Origin: Strongylocentrotus purpuratus
Taxonomy: Eukaryota; Echinodermata; Echinoidea; Camarodonta; Strongylocentrotidae
DNA: 64,000 bases
Assembly (NCBI RefSeq): GCF_000002235.5
Contig: NW_022145601.1
Coordinates: 23,477,389 to 23,541,388, forward strand
Reading direction: 5' to 3'
Part shown: one piece after another, positions 43,151 through 54,986 of the stretch
Numbering within the stretch: the stretch's first letter is position 1
How the letters are laid out: each line of letters opens with the position of its first letter
Notes under the pieces: model-generated
What the model saw: only the letters and a program-made list of their open reading frames with translations
The model's database searches: none
What the model was told of the DNA's origin: nothing
Made by a program: the position numbers and the translations under genes

Positions 43151-43154
43151 GTAA

Positions 43155-43420
43155 GATGACTGGATGGTTGATGGTGATGATGATAGTTGTGGTGGTTAAT
43201 TTTGGTTGGTGGTGGTATTGAGGATAGTGATGGTGGTGGTGTTGGTGTTAGTGGTGGTGATAAAGATGGTGATGATGATAGTAGTCACTTATGATGATAA
43301 TGATTGAATATTGGATATGGTGTTGGTAGTAGTAGTAGTAGTGTTGGTGGTAGTAGTAGTAGTGTTGGTGATGATGGTGGTGGTGATGGTGATGGTATTA
43401 ATAGTGACTGTTACTGGTAG
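43155..43420 (+). repeat. GAT/GGT simple repeat after exon 39
   Basis: GATGGTTGATGGTGATGATG and GTAGTAGTAGTGTTGGTGG runs from 5 nt after the donor; sense-strand GGT/GAT as in introns 7, 16 and 35. Confidence 0.88.
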
Positions 43421-44111
43421 TGATAATCCCATCCAATACGCATTGTGTGTGACCGATGCATAGATTGTACTACCCAATCTCTCTCTCTTATTGGTCGTTT
43501 TGAATTTGCCATGTGTCACCACAACGGGTACATGGTCTGAATACTCATCATGTAATAGAAATTGTGGACAATTTGTCAGCGACTGAAGATTTTTAGTAAA
43601 AAGTGCTACGTGAATCCAGATTATTAGTATCCTTTCAATTAGAAGAATCATGATTGAAGCTCAACTTTTTAAAATAAAGATGAGCCTTTATGTTCTGTGA
43701 ATACTTGGAAATTTCATCGGGAGAATACTCATGTTCTACTCAAAAGAATACTAAACTTCCTATTTAAAGTTGGCAGTGTCGATGATAAGTTTGATGATAA
43801 GTTTGATGATATATAGGCCATAGACCCAGTTCTGAAATAAACTGATCATACATGTAGTTAATGTATGAAAATGAGTCACGACTGAAACTAGGATTTGATT
43901 GGCTAGTGATAGAGAGTTATGATTGATGCTATAAATTGCATTAGTCCAAGTCTTGTAGTGTAGAGGCCATTGCCAAGTTTTGGTATCCATTGTCAGTTAA
44001 AGTAAATTTTTGATGCTCTCTTTAAAAAAATTCGCACAGAATTTACAGTGTTTCAAAAACAAAATTAAAAAGAGAAGCATCTGTAGCGAGGCATTTTATT
44101 GTCTTGGAACC

Positions 44112-44243
44112 TGGGCAGCATTTCATGAAATCGTCATAAGTACAATTTCACCGACATCCCATTGAAACCTGTGTTAAACTACACATGTTTCAATGGGATG
44201 TCGGTGAACTTGTACTTATGAGGGTTTCATGGGACGCTGCCCT
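44112..44243. mobile_element. Near-perfect foldback element
   Basis: About 132 bp; arms GGGCAGCATTTCATGAAATC and complement, continuing through CATAAGTACAATTTCACCGA and GACATCCCATTGAAAC. The loop is only about 20 bp, so the transcript could form a long hairpin. Confidence 0.78.
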
Positions 44244-44590
44244 GGACGTTTTCTCATTCTCTATGTTCTCATGCTGAATGTTTCGCTGAAGTAGTGAGGG
44301 TGTGAAGTAGTTTGTTTGATGTTTGAAGGTTGCCTTTTGCATATAACATTGAATGTTTACTTTTTCATTAAAAAAAGAAAAAAGAAAAGAAAGGAAAAGG
44401 TAAACATACTGCAGTGGAATGCCTCAAGGATGCAAATGTTGTATGCGCCCATTCTCCTCAAAGTTCAACCCAATTCTTGATTTTTGTTTGGTTTTTAAAT
44501 TATACAAATCAATTAAGACCGAGATAAAACCAAGCATCAGTATATACACTAGGTATTCAGCCGAGGATGATCCATAAGCTTTGACTAGTG

Positions 44591-44786
44591 TTAAAGCCTA
44601 TCTGCACTAGTTTTGCCAGAAGGGATTAGACCTCCCTGCATGGTCACTGACAGGTAGTTATCTCATTAAATCAGCTTTCAATTAACATAAGTAAAACGGG
44701 ACCATGTGGGACCAATGGACGCTGCTTAGGCATTGTTTGCTATATAGAGGGCGCAAGTAGCTATAAGTAGTGCAGTGGGGATTTAA
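44591..44786 (-). mobile_element. MITE, TTAAAGCCCCACTGCACTA family (reverse)
   Basis: TTAAAGCCTATCTGCACTAG to GTAGTGCAGTGGGGATTTAA; body in reverse orientation. Confidence 0.8.
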
Positions 44787-45315
44787 AAGCCTTTTCTTTT
44801 TAGATAACAGCGAGAGCATGAGAGCAAGAGTTGTCTCTGTCATCTTGTATTTGGCAGGGTACCAATAGTACAACTTGGATCATGTTCGCTCATGACACGT
44901 CATGTTATTTTTGATGCACACAAGGGATAATTCATGCTGAAGTGGAGTTCACTGTGGATTAAAGGCTAGCATTCCTAGAATGTCAATTTGATTGGTATTG
45001 AAACATCAAGCTGAAGTGTGAACAAGAAAGAAAGGGATGAATAAGTTTGGTGTATGGCCTTAAATGATATTCAGCGAAACCCCTGAAAGTGTGAGCTGAA
45101 ATTATGAGTAACCATCTCGTAACCACAGCAACATTAGGCATTTCCAAGTAAATACATGTACACGTATGCACAGTCGCTCAGGAAAGCACAACAGACTTTC
45201 AAACAGTCCTACTGCGCAACCTATTTTGAGGCAATGCCGTATCATACTTAATATAGGAACACCTTACATCAAGAGACAAGAGCAAAACATGTTTTGGGTA
45301 TTGGTACACTCGACT

Positions 45316-45415
45316 GATAATAGTGGGTTCTTTTATCTACAGTCTGCAGTGAGTGTCTGTCAGACCTGACACTCTAGGCGCTACACTTTTATTACCTGGC
45401 CTGGTGCCTGCGAGT
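45316..45415 (-). mobile_element. SINE 3' half (tail type 2), reverse
   Basis: ATAATAGTGGGTTCTTTTAT, GTCTGTCAGACCTGACACTC, TAGGCGCTAC; complement of the tail at 19725. Confidence 0.62.
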
Positions 45416-45505
45416 TTTACACAAAAAACAAATAGGATTTCAGCATGATGATGGTGAATACATGTACCTTAATAGGCTTTCTTTAACCCTTTTATGAGGA
45501 CGGTT

Positions 45506-46452
45506 AATTTTAAATTGGTCATAAAATCTGTTGTCTGCATACCTCTGTACCTTCTACAATATACCAACATTGGGTTTTTCGAATAAATGCCTGAAAATAA
45601 ATCAATCCTCCCCCTTTCCCCAAAAGGCATATACATGTATGGGACTGTGCAAACATGAGGCTTCTTTTCACTCAGCGAAAACAGTGATTTCATTCATTCA
45701 TTCACTATTTCATAGGATTTGAGCGGGTTCTTGGTGTATAGGGCACATTGTAGGGCTGATGATGTATTTGCTTTAGTAGAGACAGCTCAGGTTGTCAATT
45801 TAATGTTTCTTGATTGAGGAAACCTTTGAATTTTAAATTGGTCGTAAAATCTGTTGTCTGCATATCTCTGTAGTACTTTCTACCATATACCAACATTAGG
45901 TTTTCCAAATAAAATGCCTAAAAATAAATCAATCCTCCCCCTTCCCCCAAAAGGCGTACCGGGTAGACGGGACTGTGCAAACATGAAGCTTCTTTTCACT
46001 AGGAGAAAACAGTGATTTCATTCATTCATTCAAAGGATTTGAGCAGGTTTCTTGGGTGTATAGGGCTAATGATGTATTTGCTTTAGTAGAGACAGCTCAG
46101 GCTGTCAATTTAATGTTTCTTGATCGAGGAAACCTTTAAATTTTAAATTGGTCATAAAATCTGTTGTCTGCATACCTCTGTACTTTATACAATATAACCA
46201 GCATCGGGTTTTCCAAGTAAAATGCCTATAAATAAATCAATCCTCCCCCTTCCCCCCAAAAGGCATAGACGGGACTGTGTAAACATGAGGCTTCTTTTCA
46301 CTCACAAAACAGTGATTTCATTCATTCATTCATTCATTATTTCAAAGGATTTGAGCAGGTTTGTGGGTGTATAGGGCGCACTGTAGGCTGATGATATTAG
46401 TAGTAAAGACAGCTTAGCCTGTCAATTTAATGTTTTTTGATCGAGGAAACCT
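45506..46452. repeat. Three tandem copies of a unit of about 315 bp
   Basis: Units start at about 45506, 45829 and 46139 with AATTTTAAATTGGTCATAAA. Each has CAATCCTCCCCCTTCCCCAA, GGGACTGTGCAAACATGAGG, a CATT run, and GACAGCTCAGGCTGTCAATT. No frame is shared between units, so not coding. Confidence 0.9.
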
Positions 46453-46605
46453 TAGGACTTCAATGCATCCCTGTGCTTTGATGACTGGCACTGGAGTGTC
46501 TGGGAGGGCCCAAAATCTACGATGGAATTTTCTTCTATTATTTGTCTATATTGTGGAAAAAAGGATGTTCTCACAAACTTTTTTCTCAATATGAGTGCAT
46601 ATGAG

Positions 46606-46745
46606 TGGAAAATGTGCATACATTGTGTGCGGGTAAGCCTGAATCCGATGACCGGGATAATAATATATCTGTAAAGCGCTTAGGTACATCGTTGGATCGG
46701 TGTATTGAGCGCTATATAAAAAACCGGATTATTATTATTATTATT
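46606..46745 (+). mobile_element. SINE 3' half (tail type 1)
   Basis: GAAAATGTGCATACATTGTG, GATGACCGGGATAATAATAT, AGCGCTATATAAAAAACCGG then ATT repeats. Confidence 0.75.
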
Positions 46746-46779
46746 AACAAATAGAATAAAAGTATAATTAAAGATTTTA

Positions 46780-47930
46780 TGGGGTCAGGGGGAGGGGGAG
46801 TAGAGGGGGAGGGAGAGGGGAGTTGAGTTGAAGGGAGGGGGACACATGTCATTGTTTATACACCCTGTAGGTGCTTGAGCCATTTGTTTTCTTGAAAAGT
46901 CTTGAAAATTTACGTGTACATCATTATGTCTCCAATTTTGTTAACGCTAACACAAACATGGAACAATGGGCTCAATTACCCCCATCAGCACATCAAGGCT
47001 CCATATTGTACAGAGGAATAGCAAAACATTTTAAGAAACCTTCAAGGATTAATTATCATTTGTGTAGAAAAGTCTACAGTAAATTGAGTCATTAAAAAAG
47101 TGTAAGAAAATTGAACAAAGTCCTTTTTTGATGAACTAAAATGGTGTCTCATTGACTGTCAAAAGGAAACCATATTCATCAAGGCCATGAAAAACTAAAA
47201 AATAGTTAGCAGATTGTTTAGTACAGTGTATGTATTAAAAGGAAGGACAAGATAGTTATTTCAGGTAGATTTAATCTTATTTAATTTAATCTCACATTCC
47301 GTTGTTTCGCCGGTATTTGCTTAGCAACCACTAACAAACACGACACAAAATCAACAACAAAAAACCACCTCTGGAGTGTAGTTTTTTAACGCCTGCCAAA
47401 GTTTCACAGATCTTTGCACACATGACTCTCCTTGCTCCCATGCTAATGCATACAGGGCGCATGCACACTACTCACCAAAAATTGATACGAGCAAACTCAT
47501 TTTTTATGGGTTTTACCAGTAGCGTAAATGGAATACCAAAAAATCTATGATTTTTCAAAACGGTGAATACATTAGGGAGGTGTAAATGGGCCTACATGTA
47601 TGTACAAGTATACATTGAGCCGATGTGTTGTTTTTGTGCTTGTACAGATCTGCGTAATTGACTTTGTGAAATGAGGCATTGTTATAATGCTGGCTCTTGA
47701 TCTTTATGGAGAAAGAATTCCTTACTTATAAATTACAGTGAAGTTTAACTTAACACAGAAAGTGAATCCGGCCTACATAACTTCTATATGTGGCATTTAG
47801 TTATCTGTATGACTATGAGGTACACTGTAAATTGAACATTTTTATGGGAATTAAGGAATTTGGTTTGAAAGGGGTGGGGGGGGGGGGGTATTTTCTATTT
47901 ATTATTTAACATAATTCATCATCATCTAAT
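46780..47930. other. Intronic stretch, nothing recognised
   Basis: Starts with a purine run (GGGGGAGGGAG near 46800). A 74-codon frame at 46871-47095 has no family resemblance and no splice context. Confidence 0.5.
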
Positions 47931-47935
47931 ACGAT

Positions 47936-48020
47936 TGCAGGGCCCTCAGGGAGAACAGTATCAAACTTGATATGGCTACCCTGAGTAAACGACATATTAT
48001 TATTTTTATTATTATTATTC
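47936..48020 (+). mobile_element. LINE-type 3' tail
   Basis: TTGCAGGGCCCTCAGGGAGA, ATGGCTACCCTGAGTAAACG then ATT repeats. Confidence 0.55.
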
Positions 48021-48736
48021 CATTATAATTACTTTTGACAAAGATTATATGCATTAAACAGAAATATAAAAAAAGTGAACAGGGACATTGGTAGGCTACA
48101 TGACTACATAACTTCCAATGGATAATCAAATAAGACTTTGACCCACTATAATAAATTAATTGAAAGATTCAAATGGCCACAATTGAAGATTTGGCAAGCC
48201 CTTAATGACCAAATAAAAAAAGGCCTTAGCCCCAATTTTTACATAGCCCTGATGTGACAAAGGTTTGATTTAGGCTGTAATAGTTTTGTTGTGAAATTCA
48301 AAGTTAATTTGACCTCGAAAGAAAATCACAAATTTGTTACACAATAATACCCTGCAGAGACCAATTAGTGTTAAGTCTTCTTTGACCAGTCGTGATTCAT
48401 CTAATTAGAAAAGGGTCTCGTTTGCCAGTTTGCCTGTGGCCCTAAGATGACAATAGCAAGATATAAGCTCTAATTGATTCAGAATTCAAATTGAATTTGA
48501 CTTCTAGAGTTTTTTATTACTTGGTTACCTGTTAAACCCTAATAGCAAGGTGTCTATGGCCAGGGATGAGCCAATTTGATAGAGAAAGGATGTATACTAA
48601 CCTAAACCTATAGTTTGTGTATGGCCCTGATACGACAAAAGTGTGATTTAGGTTCTAATTGATAGGTCATGGAATTCAAAATGAATTTGATTTCAATAAT
48701 ATCTAAACAAAATCTCTTACCTAACCTATAACCACC

Positions 48737-49115
48737 TTAAAGGTAAAGACCAGTTTTGGAAACGCCCCCCTCTCAAAAAATGAAATGGAAGCTCTTTCAC
48801 CAATCATGTGAAAGAATATGTTTTAACTAATACGTGATGATACAAATTTTGCCAAGAAACTGCCTACTAATTGATATTTTTGGTAAATTATTATATCTAT
48901 TTGGACCTGATTGATATCGCGCACGTGTCGCATAGTCCCATATATATCTTTCTGTATACAGTGCTTGTAACTTTACCAAGACTGGGCCAAATTTCTTATC
49001 ATTTTGATGATTCCAGAACCTTGCAGTACACACCAATACTTATATGCTAGATGATTAACCTTTTATAATCGATTCCACAACGTTTCTTTCTCAATGTAAT
49101 GACCATTACTGGTCT
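48737..49115 (-). mobile_element. MITE, TTAAAGATAAAGTTGAG family (reverse, divergent)
   Basis: Contains CAGTGCTTGTAACTTTACCA, GATGATTCCAGAACCTTGCA and ATCGATTCCACAACGTTTCT, the complement of the family body. The left end TTAAAGGTAAAGACCAGTTT differs from other members and the right end is blurred. Confidence 0.7.
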
Positions 49116-49495
49116 TCATCTACAAATGTCAAAGACCCTTGTTGCAAGACACCTGTGGCCTGCGGATGTTATTATTGCATGGCCCTGATATGACGAAGAA
49201 TTTTAAGTGTTAACTTGTGACTAATTGATCGGTCATTAAATTAAATTCAAAGGCAAATTGCAATCTCACCTGACAATACAGCTTTGGCATTACAGCTACA
49301 AATGTATGGCTAGCCTTCATTAACCAAATACGAAGAAAACATCAATCAGTATTGTCCTGGTGTCTATTAATTTTAAATGTTTACTTGAGCGACTGAAAAA
49401 TCTATTAGGCATGAACTTCAAAGTTAATTTGACTTTGTTGAAATATAGTGATTTATTACAAGGCAAGACAGCTATAGATAGCCCTAAATATATAA

Positions 49496-49679
49496 TACAG
49501 TCAAACCTGTCTTAGTGGCCACCTCCCTATAAAGGCCACATGTCTATAGTGAACATGTATTAAATCTCCCTGGAGAGGAAAGGTGTGTTTTAGAACCTGT
49601 CTACAAAGGCCACCTGTTTCTAGTGTCCATGCTTTTTCTGTTTCCCTTGGATGACTTCAATGCACAGGTTTGACTGTAC
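49496..49679. mobile_element. TIR element, TACAGTCAAACCTG family (copy in satellite)
   Basis: 184 bp, TACAGTCAAACCTGTCTTAG to TGCACAGGTTTGACTGTA. Confidence 0.8.
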
Positions 49680-49730
49680 AAAGTTCATTCTTCAAATACA
49701 AAACTTGTGTATAGTTTGTTGGCCTGAGGA

Positions 49731-49992
49731 GTGTTTCACAAAGACTAAGATCGACTTTAAGTTGGACTTAACTATGGCAGGCCACTGTTTGCTCTCACTA
49801 TTTACTGGCATTGATCTCTCAAGGGACGTACATGTACAAATCATGGTCACAAATCTACAGAAGTTACATTTTTTAATAATTTGTTATTGAAGGAAAAAAT
49901 AGTATCTAAAATAATGGTGAGAGCAACCAGTGGCATAAATGGCCTGCTATAGTTCAAGTCCAACATAAGTCGATCTTGGTCTTTGTGAAACA
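49731..49992. mobile_element. TIR element, GTGTTTCACAAAGA family (copy 4)
   Basis: 262 bp, GTGTTTCACAAAGACTAAGA to TCTTGGTCTTTGTGAAACAC; carries CTCTCAAGGGACGT inside. Confidence 0.78.
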
Positions 49993-50099
49993 CCTCCCTG
50001 GTATGACAAACAATTCTAAGTGTTTAATGACATATAAGTTATCAGTATTAAAATTCAAATTGAATACGACCTCCAAGATAAATCCTGATTTCTTACCTT

Positions 50100-50745
50100 T
50101 AAATGAAGCAAGTGACGCTTGGGGAAAGCTTTGGTTGTCCCGTTCGTTTGCTAGACATCGTCAGTTATCTCCAGAAATCAGTGCGTGTGCCAAGACAGGG
50201 TGTTTCCTCTTATTATCTCAATCCTCCGACTGACTTCATGAGATGGTTTATTTTAGTAGTTCTAAGGAAGGAAGGAGAAGATTGATTTGGGGAAATTTTG
50301 TGTAGCAACGTGGTACTTTTTCATGTCTTTCCCCCCTGATATCTGCATGTATTTCCTTGTTTCATGAAACCCCGCATGTTCATAAACATTCAGGAGTTAT
50401 AAATGTACACATAGCTTGCATTTGGTTTGAAGTAGGGGATTTAAAAAATGATATGCAACATTATTCCACTACTTATGATTTCAAATCTTTTCTTTCTTAG
50501 ACGTTATGCAATGACATCTTTAAATGTCGATTGAATGGAGCTGAAGTGGTGGAGAAAATCATTAAATTAAAAGATTTATCTGGAATTTTACCTGTTGGTC
50601 CAAGGGTGCCTAAGAGTGAAATGTCATTAAGAAGAATAAGATGGAGCGAATAAAATCATTTGAAAAGAACTTTATCAGTAGCAAATGAGTGATTACAAAG
50701 GAAAAGAAATCTCGAAAACTACACAAATGGAGGTCATTTCTAGTT
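50100..50745. other. Intronic stretch, nothing recognised
   Basis: AT-rich; short frames at 49976-50285 show no family resemblance. Confidence 0.5.
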
Positions 50746-50747
50746 TT

Positions 50748-51051
50748 GGGCCCCTGTCTTATGAATAAAGAGTTGCGATTGATCCAAATGAAGTCCTCTA
50801 ATCACAAGTCCTCTAATCAATCGCAAGTTTGCTGTCTCCTATCTCTTATTGAATTGAATTTAATTTAATTTATATCAACATTTGCATTGAAAAGACAGAA
50901 ACACAGTTAAATATACAAAAGTAAAAGTATAAAAAGTAAATGAACGTCAAATAAAGGCATACTAAGAAGATAAAAGGACAAATTTACACAAAATTATGTA
51001 AATACATGACATGTAGTTGCGATTAATATCAACTCTTTATAAGACGGGCCC
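50748..51051. mobile_element. Short TIR element (GGGCCCCGTCTTACAAAG family) split by an A-rich insert
   Basis: Left GGGCCCCTGTCTTATGAATA, right AACTCTTTATAAGACGGGCCC. Between them CAATCGCAAGTTTGCTGTCT matches the element at 34584, then about 150 bp of A-rich sequence (about 50853-51010) not found there. Confidence 0.68.
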
Positions 51052-51059
51052 AGGAATAG

Positions 51060-53930
51060 AGATATTTTCTAGTTCTGCTTGCACCTTATTGCCTCGATGT
51101 AGCACCTTGATGTAGCCTAACACAGTGAGTCAACCCTCGTCCTTCATCAGGCTAATAAGGCAGTTAATCAATGGAAGTGAAATCATTGTCAACACCAATC
51201 AAGTCTGATGATGTCCACATTACGCTCTGATTGATGTAGGCACCTCCGAGCCAATCCCTTAGGCACCTCCAAGCCGATCCCTTAGCTGTTAGGCATACTG
51301 CGTCAACACGTTTCAATCAGTTTGGCAGTACCAGTAGTACCACAAATACGAAATTCTCACTTTCCAAATCTTGTACATGATATTAGCCAATTTTGTTTTT
51401 ATTCAAGAAGGGGGTGAGGGTGATGGGAGGGGGAGGGGGGGGGGTGTGATCTTGTTCAATAGGCCCCCAAATTTCAGAAAATCCATGATAGTGACCATAG
51501 GGGTAATGGGTGGGGGTGGGGTGGACGGGGCAACTCCCTGTATTTTTTGGGGGGCTCATTCTTTTATTTTGGTTTTTACTTTGCACATAGAGAGGCAGGG
51601 TTTTGATCGAACTCTGAAAATTTGCATTCATTAGGAATGCAAAGTGTTTTGAGTTAAAAACAAAATAATTGAAATATATTAAACGTCTTGAAGAAGATTT
51701 GTTTGCTTGCTTTTTTCCAAAAGAAATTAGGTATGGGAGTTCCTGGGATCTGAAACAGTTTCTGTAGCCTTTGATATAAATACATGTACATATATGTAAT
51801 TCCTGTTTGAAATTTGTACTGATGACAACAAAAATCCCACCAAACATTTCATTCATATACTTTTCTCCAATTGCAGACGTTAAGTCTTGAATAATACAAT
51901 TTGTTATTAAGGATCATCCTCTAAGCTTGTAATGTAAGCTGGATAGCAAGGAATAGGTCATTAAGACTCTCTAATCCATCGGCTTAATCAGAATTATCTG
52001 ATTACTTATTCTAGTGCCTCCATAATGTATGCCCTAAAAGCCACAGACATTTCACCTATTTTAAGGATTACCAGGTATTACCAGGTAGTCCCAGACTCCA
52101 GACTAATATCACTTCAGAATTCAGATTTTCAGATTCACTTATCTCCAGAAATCCTCTTAGATATTGCTTAGGAAGTTATTTCCTCTTATAATTGGCGCTT
52201 TTTATCGCTCAGGATTCGGTCATATCTTTGCCGTCTGTCATTATTTTTGAGAAACTCTCGGTGATGGGATTGATTACCCGTGTCCCAAGGTACGGCTAGT
52301 TCCTAATTAGGGTGCGTCTTGCGCACACTCGCGTGATGTTAGTTAGATTTTTAACTATTAAAGACCCTATCCGATGAAAATACAACTTGATATAAATAGA
52401 AAACAATGAATGTAGAATAAAAAGTATTTACCCTTTCATTATTGTGCAAAAGCAAATTAAAACCTCATTTTCCGCACCCCTCTGACAGACACTCAAATGG
52501 CATATAATTGATTTTATTGTAATCTATGGCTTATAAGCTTTCCGTAGATAAATAATTCATCCATTTCATTTTTTAGTCGGATATGGTCTCTAAGGAACGA
52601 GAAGGGTAAATGTTGTATTTTGGTTTAATATTACAAAAATATCTTCTGTTAAATAGTGTGTAATATATTTGTATATATTTGTACAGCGGGTTGATTTCTT
52701 GGACCTTTTAAAAAATAACATTGATGCTGTACTCTGTAAATTGAGTTTAAAAATCTTTACAAATGTAATGTTATTAGAGTAGCTGATTTTTTCCCCCAAC
52801 ACTTTCAAAAGATTTCTTTAGATTTTGATCCATCTAAAGATAGATTGGTGACTAGAGAATAAATGTTTTCAATAATTGACAAAATGAAAAAGTCTTTATT
52901 TACAATTTAGGAGGATGGAAGTGGCCTGCACATTTATTTTGATATATACATGTATGGTATGAACTTGAACCTTTCAATGCTATTGGCAAATTACATATAC
53001 ATGTAGGCTGTAAGTTTGTATGGATCAGGAAAAAAATTCTTATGTTGAAAGCGGAACCAGCACTTGTATGCACTGTTTACTTTGAAGATATTTCATTCCC
53101 AATTTCACCTGAATTAGACCTGAAAATAGGTCTCAAAAGTTTATTTATAATCATTTGTGAAATAAGTGGCACAGAAGGATTAATGTAGAGGTTTCGACTC
53201 GTAAGTTGGTCTATAAATGGGTTTGAAAAGGGATGAGAAAAAAGATCTGTAGATAGAGATAGAGCGAGAAGACTTTGAAGGGGTGCAACTATTAAAGGAA
53301 CGTACTCATGTAGGCCTACCCTCATCGGAAGGCTAGGATGTTGTTCAAATTAAATTCTGGAATTATTTTTAGCTTGGAGCCTCCTCGAAAAGTACAACTT
53401 AAGATGTTATTACACATTCACTTTATACATGTTATTGGTTTAATTCTACCAACTCATTCTGGCCTTCCCCTGTCATCTTTCAGTTCCCGACATCAGTCCT
53501 GAAATAGTTTCAGCGGCCTATCAGAGCTATATATCTAGCCCAATTCGATGTATGATACGATGACAGGAACGAACGTTCAGTGAACCTGTGTTCTCGAGAA
53601 CATGGAACTGTCTTTGGTAATCGTTGAGGATGTCTGGGTAAAAATAGAAAATTAATTGTCTCCTTCAGTTTTGTACAGGTCGATGAGATGATATTCTTGT
53701 TGGAATAAAAATAATATATAATCCATTTGAGTAATTCATGTATATTTCTGTGCAGTTTCCATTGAATGTTGGAGTTTGGTAAAGCGAGTTATTGCTCTAA
53801 GATGGAGGAAAAGAGAGGAATTTTTTTTTATAGCTAGACTTCTTGAACTTGACCACGTAATCTTATTAATTGGTTACTTAACACATGTACACACATACAT
53901 TTACATGTATATAACAGGTCTGATAAAAAC
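51060..53930. other. Intronic stretch, little recognised
   Basis: Contains a G-rich run near 51410-51445. A possible TIR element at about 52363-52592 has TTAAAGACCCTATCCGATG against GTCGGATATGGTCTCTAAGG. No convincing coding frame. Confidence 0.45.
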
Positions 53931-54250
53931 CTGATTTAAATCGGTTTCCTGATTTTTTTTATTTTTCCCAATTTTTTCCCAATTTTTTTTCTTCCCGATT
54001 AAAAAAAAAAAATCCCAATTTTTTTTTTCTTCCCTATTTTATCCTGATTTTCCTGATTTCCCTCTTATTTTCTCTATTCTTCCCTATTTTGCCCTGTTTT
54101 TCCCCCAATTTTCCCAATTTTGTCCCAATTTTCTTACTCGAAAGGGGGAATGTTGTTAGATGCCATTTTTTCCCCGCGAATCCTCTTTTTTTTTTTTTAC
54201 TCAAAGGGGCGTGGTTGAGGGGGAAAACAAAAAACCTATTTTTTTTTTAG
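53930..54250. repeat. T/C-rich low-complexity stretch
   Basis: Repeated TTTTTCCCAATTTT and TTCCCTATTTT phrases. Confidence 0.8.
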
Positions 54251-54856
54251 TGCTCACTATCACCCCTGATATAATTGGTTTAGTTTTAAAATGTAGGTAT
54301 AATGTTCATTGCAGCTGCAAGATCTTAAATGTAATTGAATCTAATGTATTACAGATGATTACTCAAGTGTACGTGGAAGTACATGTAGAAGTTAAATGCG
54401 ATATGGAGTGGACTCTGTATGACTTCTCATACAGTATGAAAAATGCGTGGACTAGATTTAATGGTGATGAAGTTGGACAGTTGAGTATTGACAGTTTTGG
54501 CAATCCTTTTGCCCTTATGAGAGGAGTGCCCCTTGCTTACAGCATATCTATGCAGTATACAGCAATGTATGGCTTGAATCTGTGTTTGTAATTTTTTTAC
54601 TGTGAATTTAGTGTTTACATCGTTCATACTGCATTCATTGCATCGTTGCAAATGGCGTTTCTTGTGAATTCATATTAAAAAATATTCCTTCATGAATGCC
54701 TTTAATTGAGCAGATATGAGCGGACAAAATCACAGTTTCTCTTTAGTTCTTCACATTTACATTTAAAAGTTGTACCACGGCTCACCCGACAACAGTGCAA
54801 TCCATAGTCCAAGTCTGCCATGAGAATCGGGTCTCCATCCATCTTTGGTATGTCAG

Positions 54857-54986
54857 TTTAAGCTACAGTCACAAAGGTTCGTATGAACGATGCATTCGTA
54901 TGAATCTCCCTTTTTTTCCATGGTCTGAAGATCGTTCGTACGGCGTTCGTAGCAGTTCGTAACTGCATTTGTGACCTAGGCTTTAG
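54857..54986. mobile_element. Small TIR element
   Basis: AGCTACAGTCACAAAGGTTC to ACTGCATTTGTGACCTAGGC; internal GTTCGTATGAACGA and ATCGTTCGTACGGCGTTCG inverted pieces. Confidence 0.62.

Larger units (their letters stand above)
48240..50100 (+). repeat. Worn satellite array, unit about 175-196 bp, with inserted TIR elements
   Basis: Unit starts near 48245, 48436, 48621, 49180, 49355 and 49997, each with a TGGCCCTGATATGACAAA-like start and then AATTCAAATTGAATTTGAC. The long gaps 48621-49180 and 49355-49997 contain one and two TIR elements; without them the spacing is again about 180-196 bp. Units are strongly diverged. Confidence 0.75.

Noticed and set aside
48240-50100. CRISPR-like array
   Set aside because: Units are long, strongly diverged and contiguous without short identical repeats and unique spacers; the DNA is eukaryotic.
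51383-51856. 157-codon minus-strand ORF
   Set aside because: The longest frame in the large intron, but low-complexity in part, no recognisable family, no splice or start context.
54160-54591. 143-codon plus-strand ORF
   Set aside because: Begins in T-rich low-complexity DNA; the remainder resembles no family I know and has no flanking gene signals.
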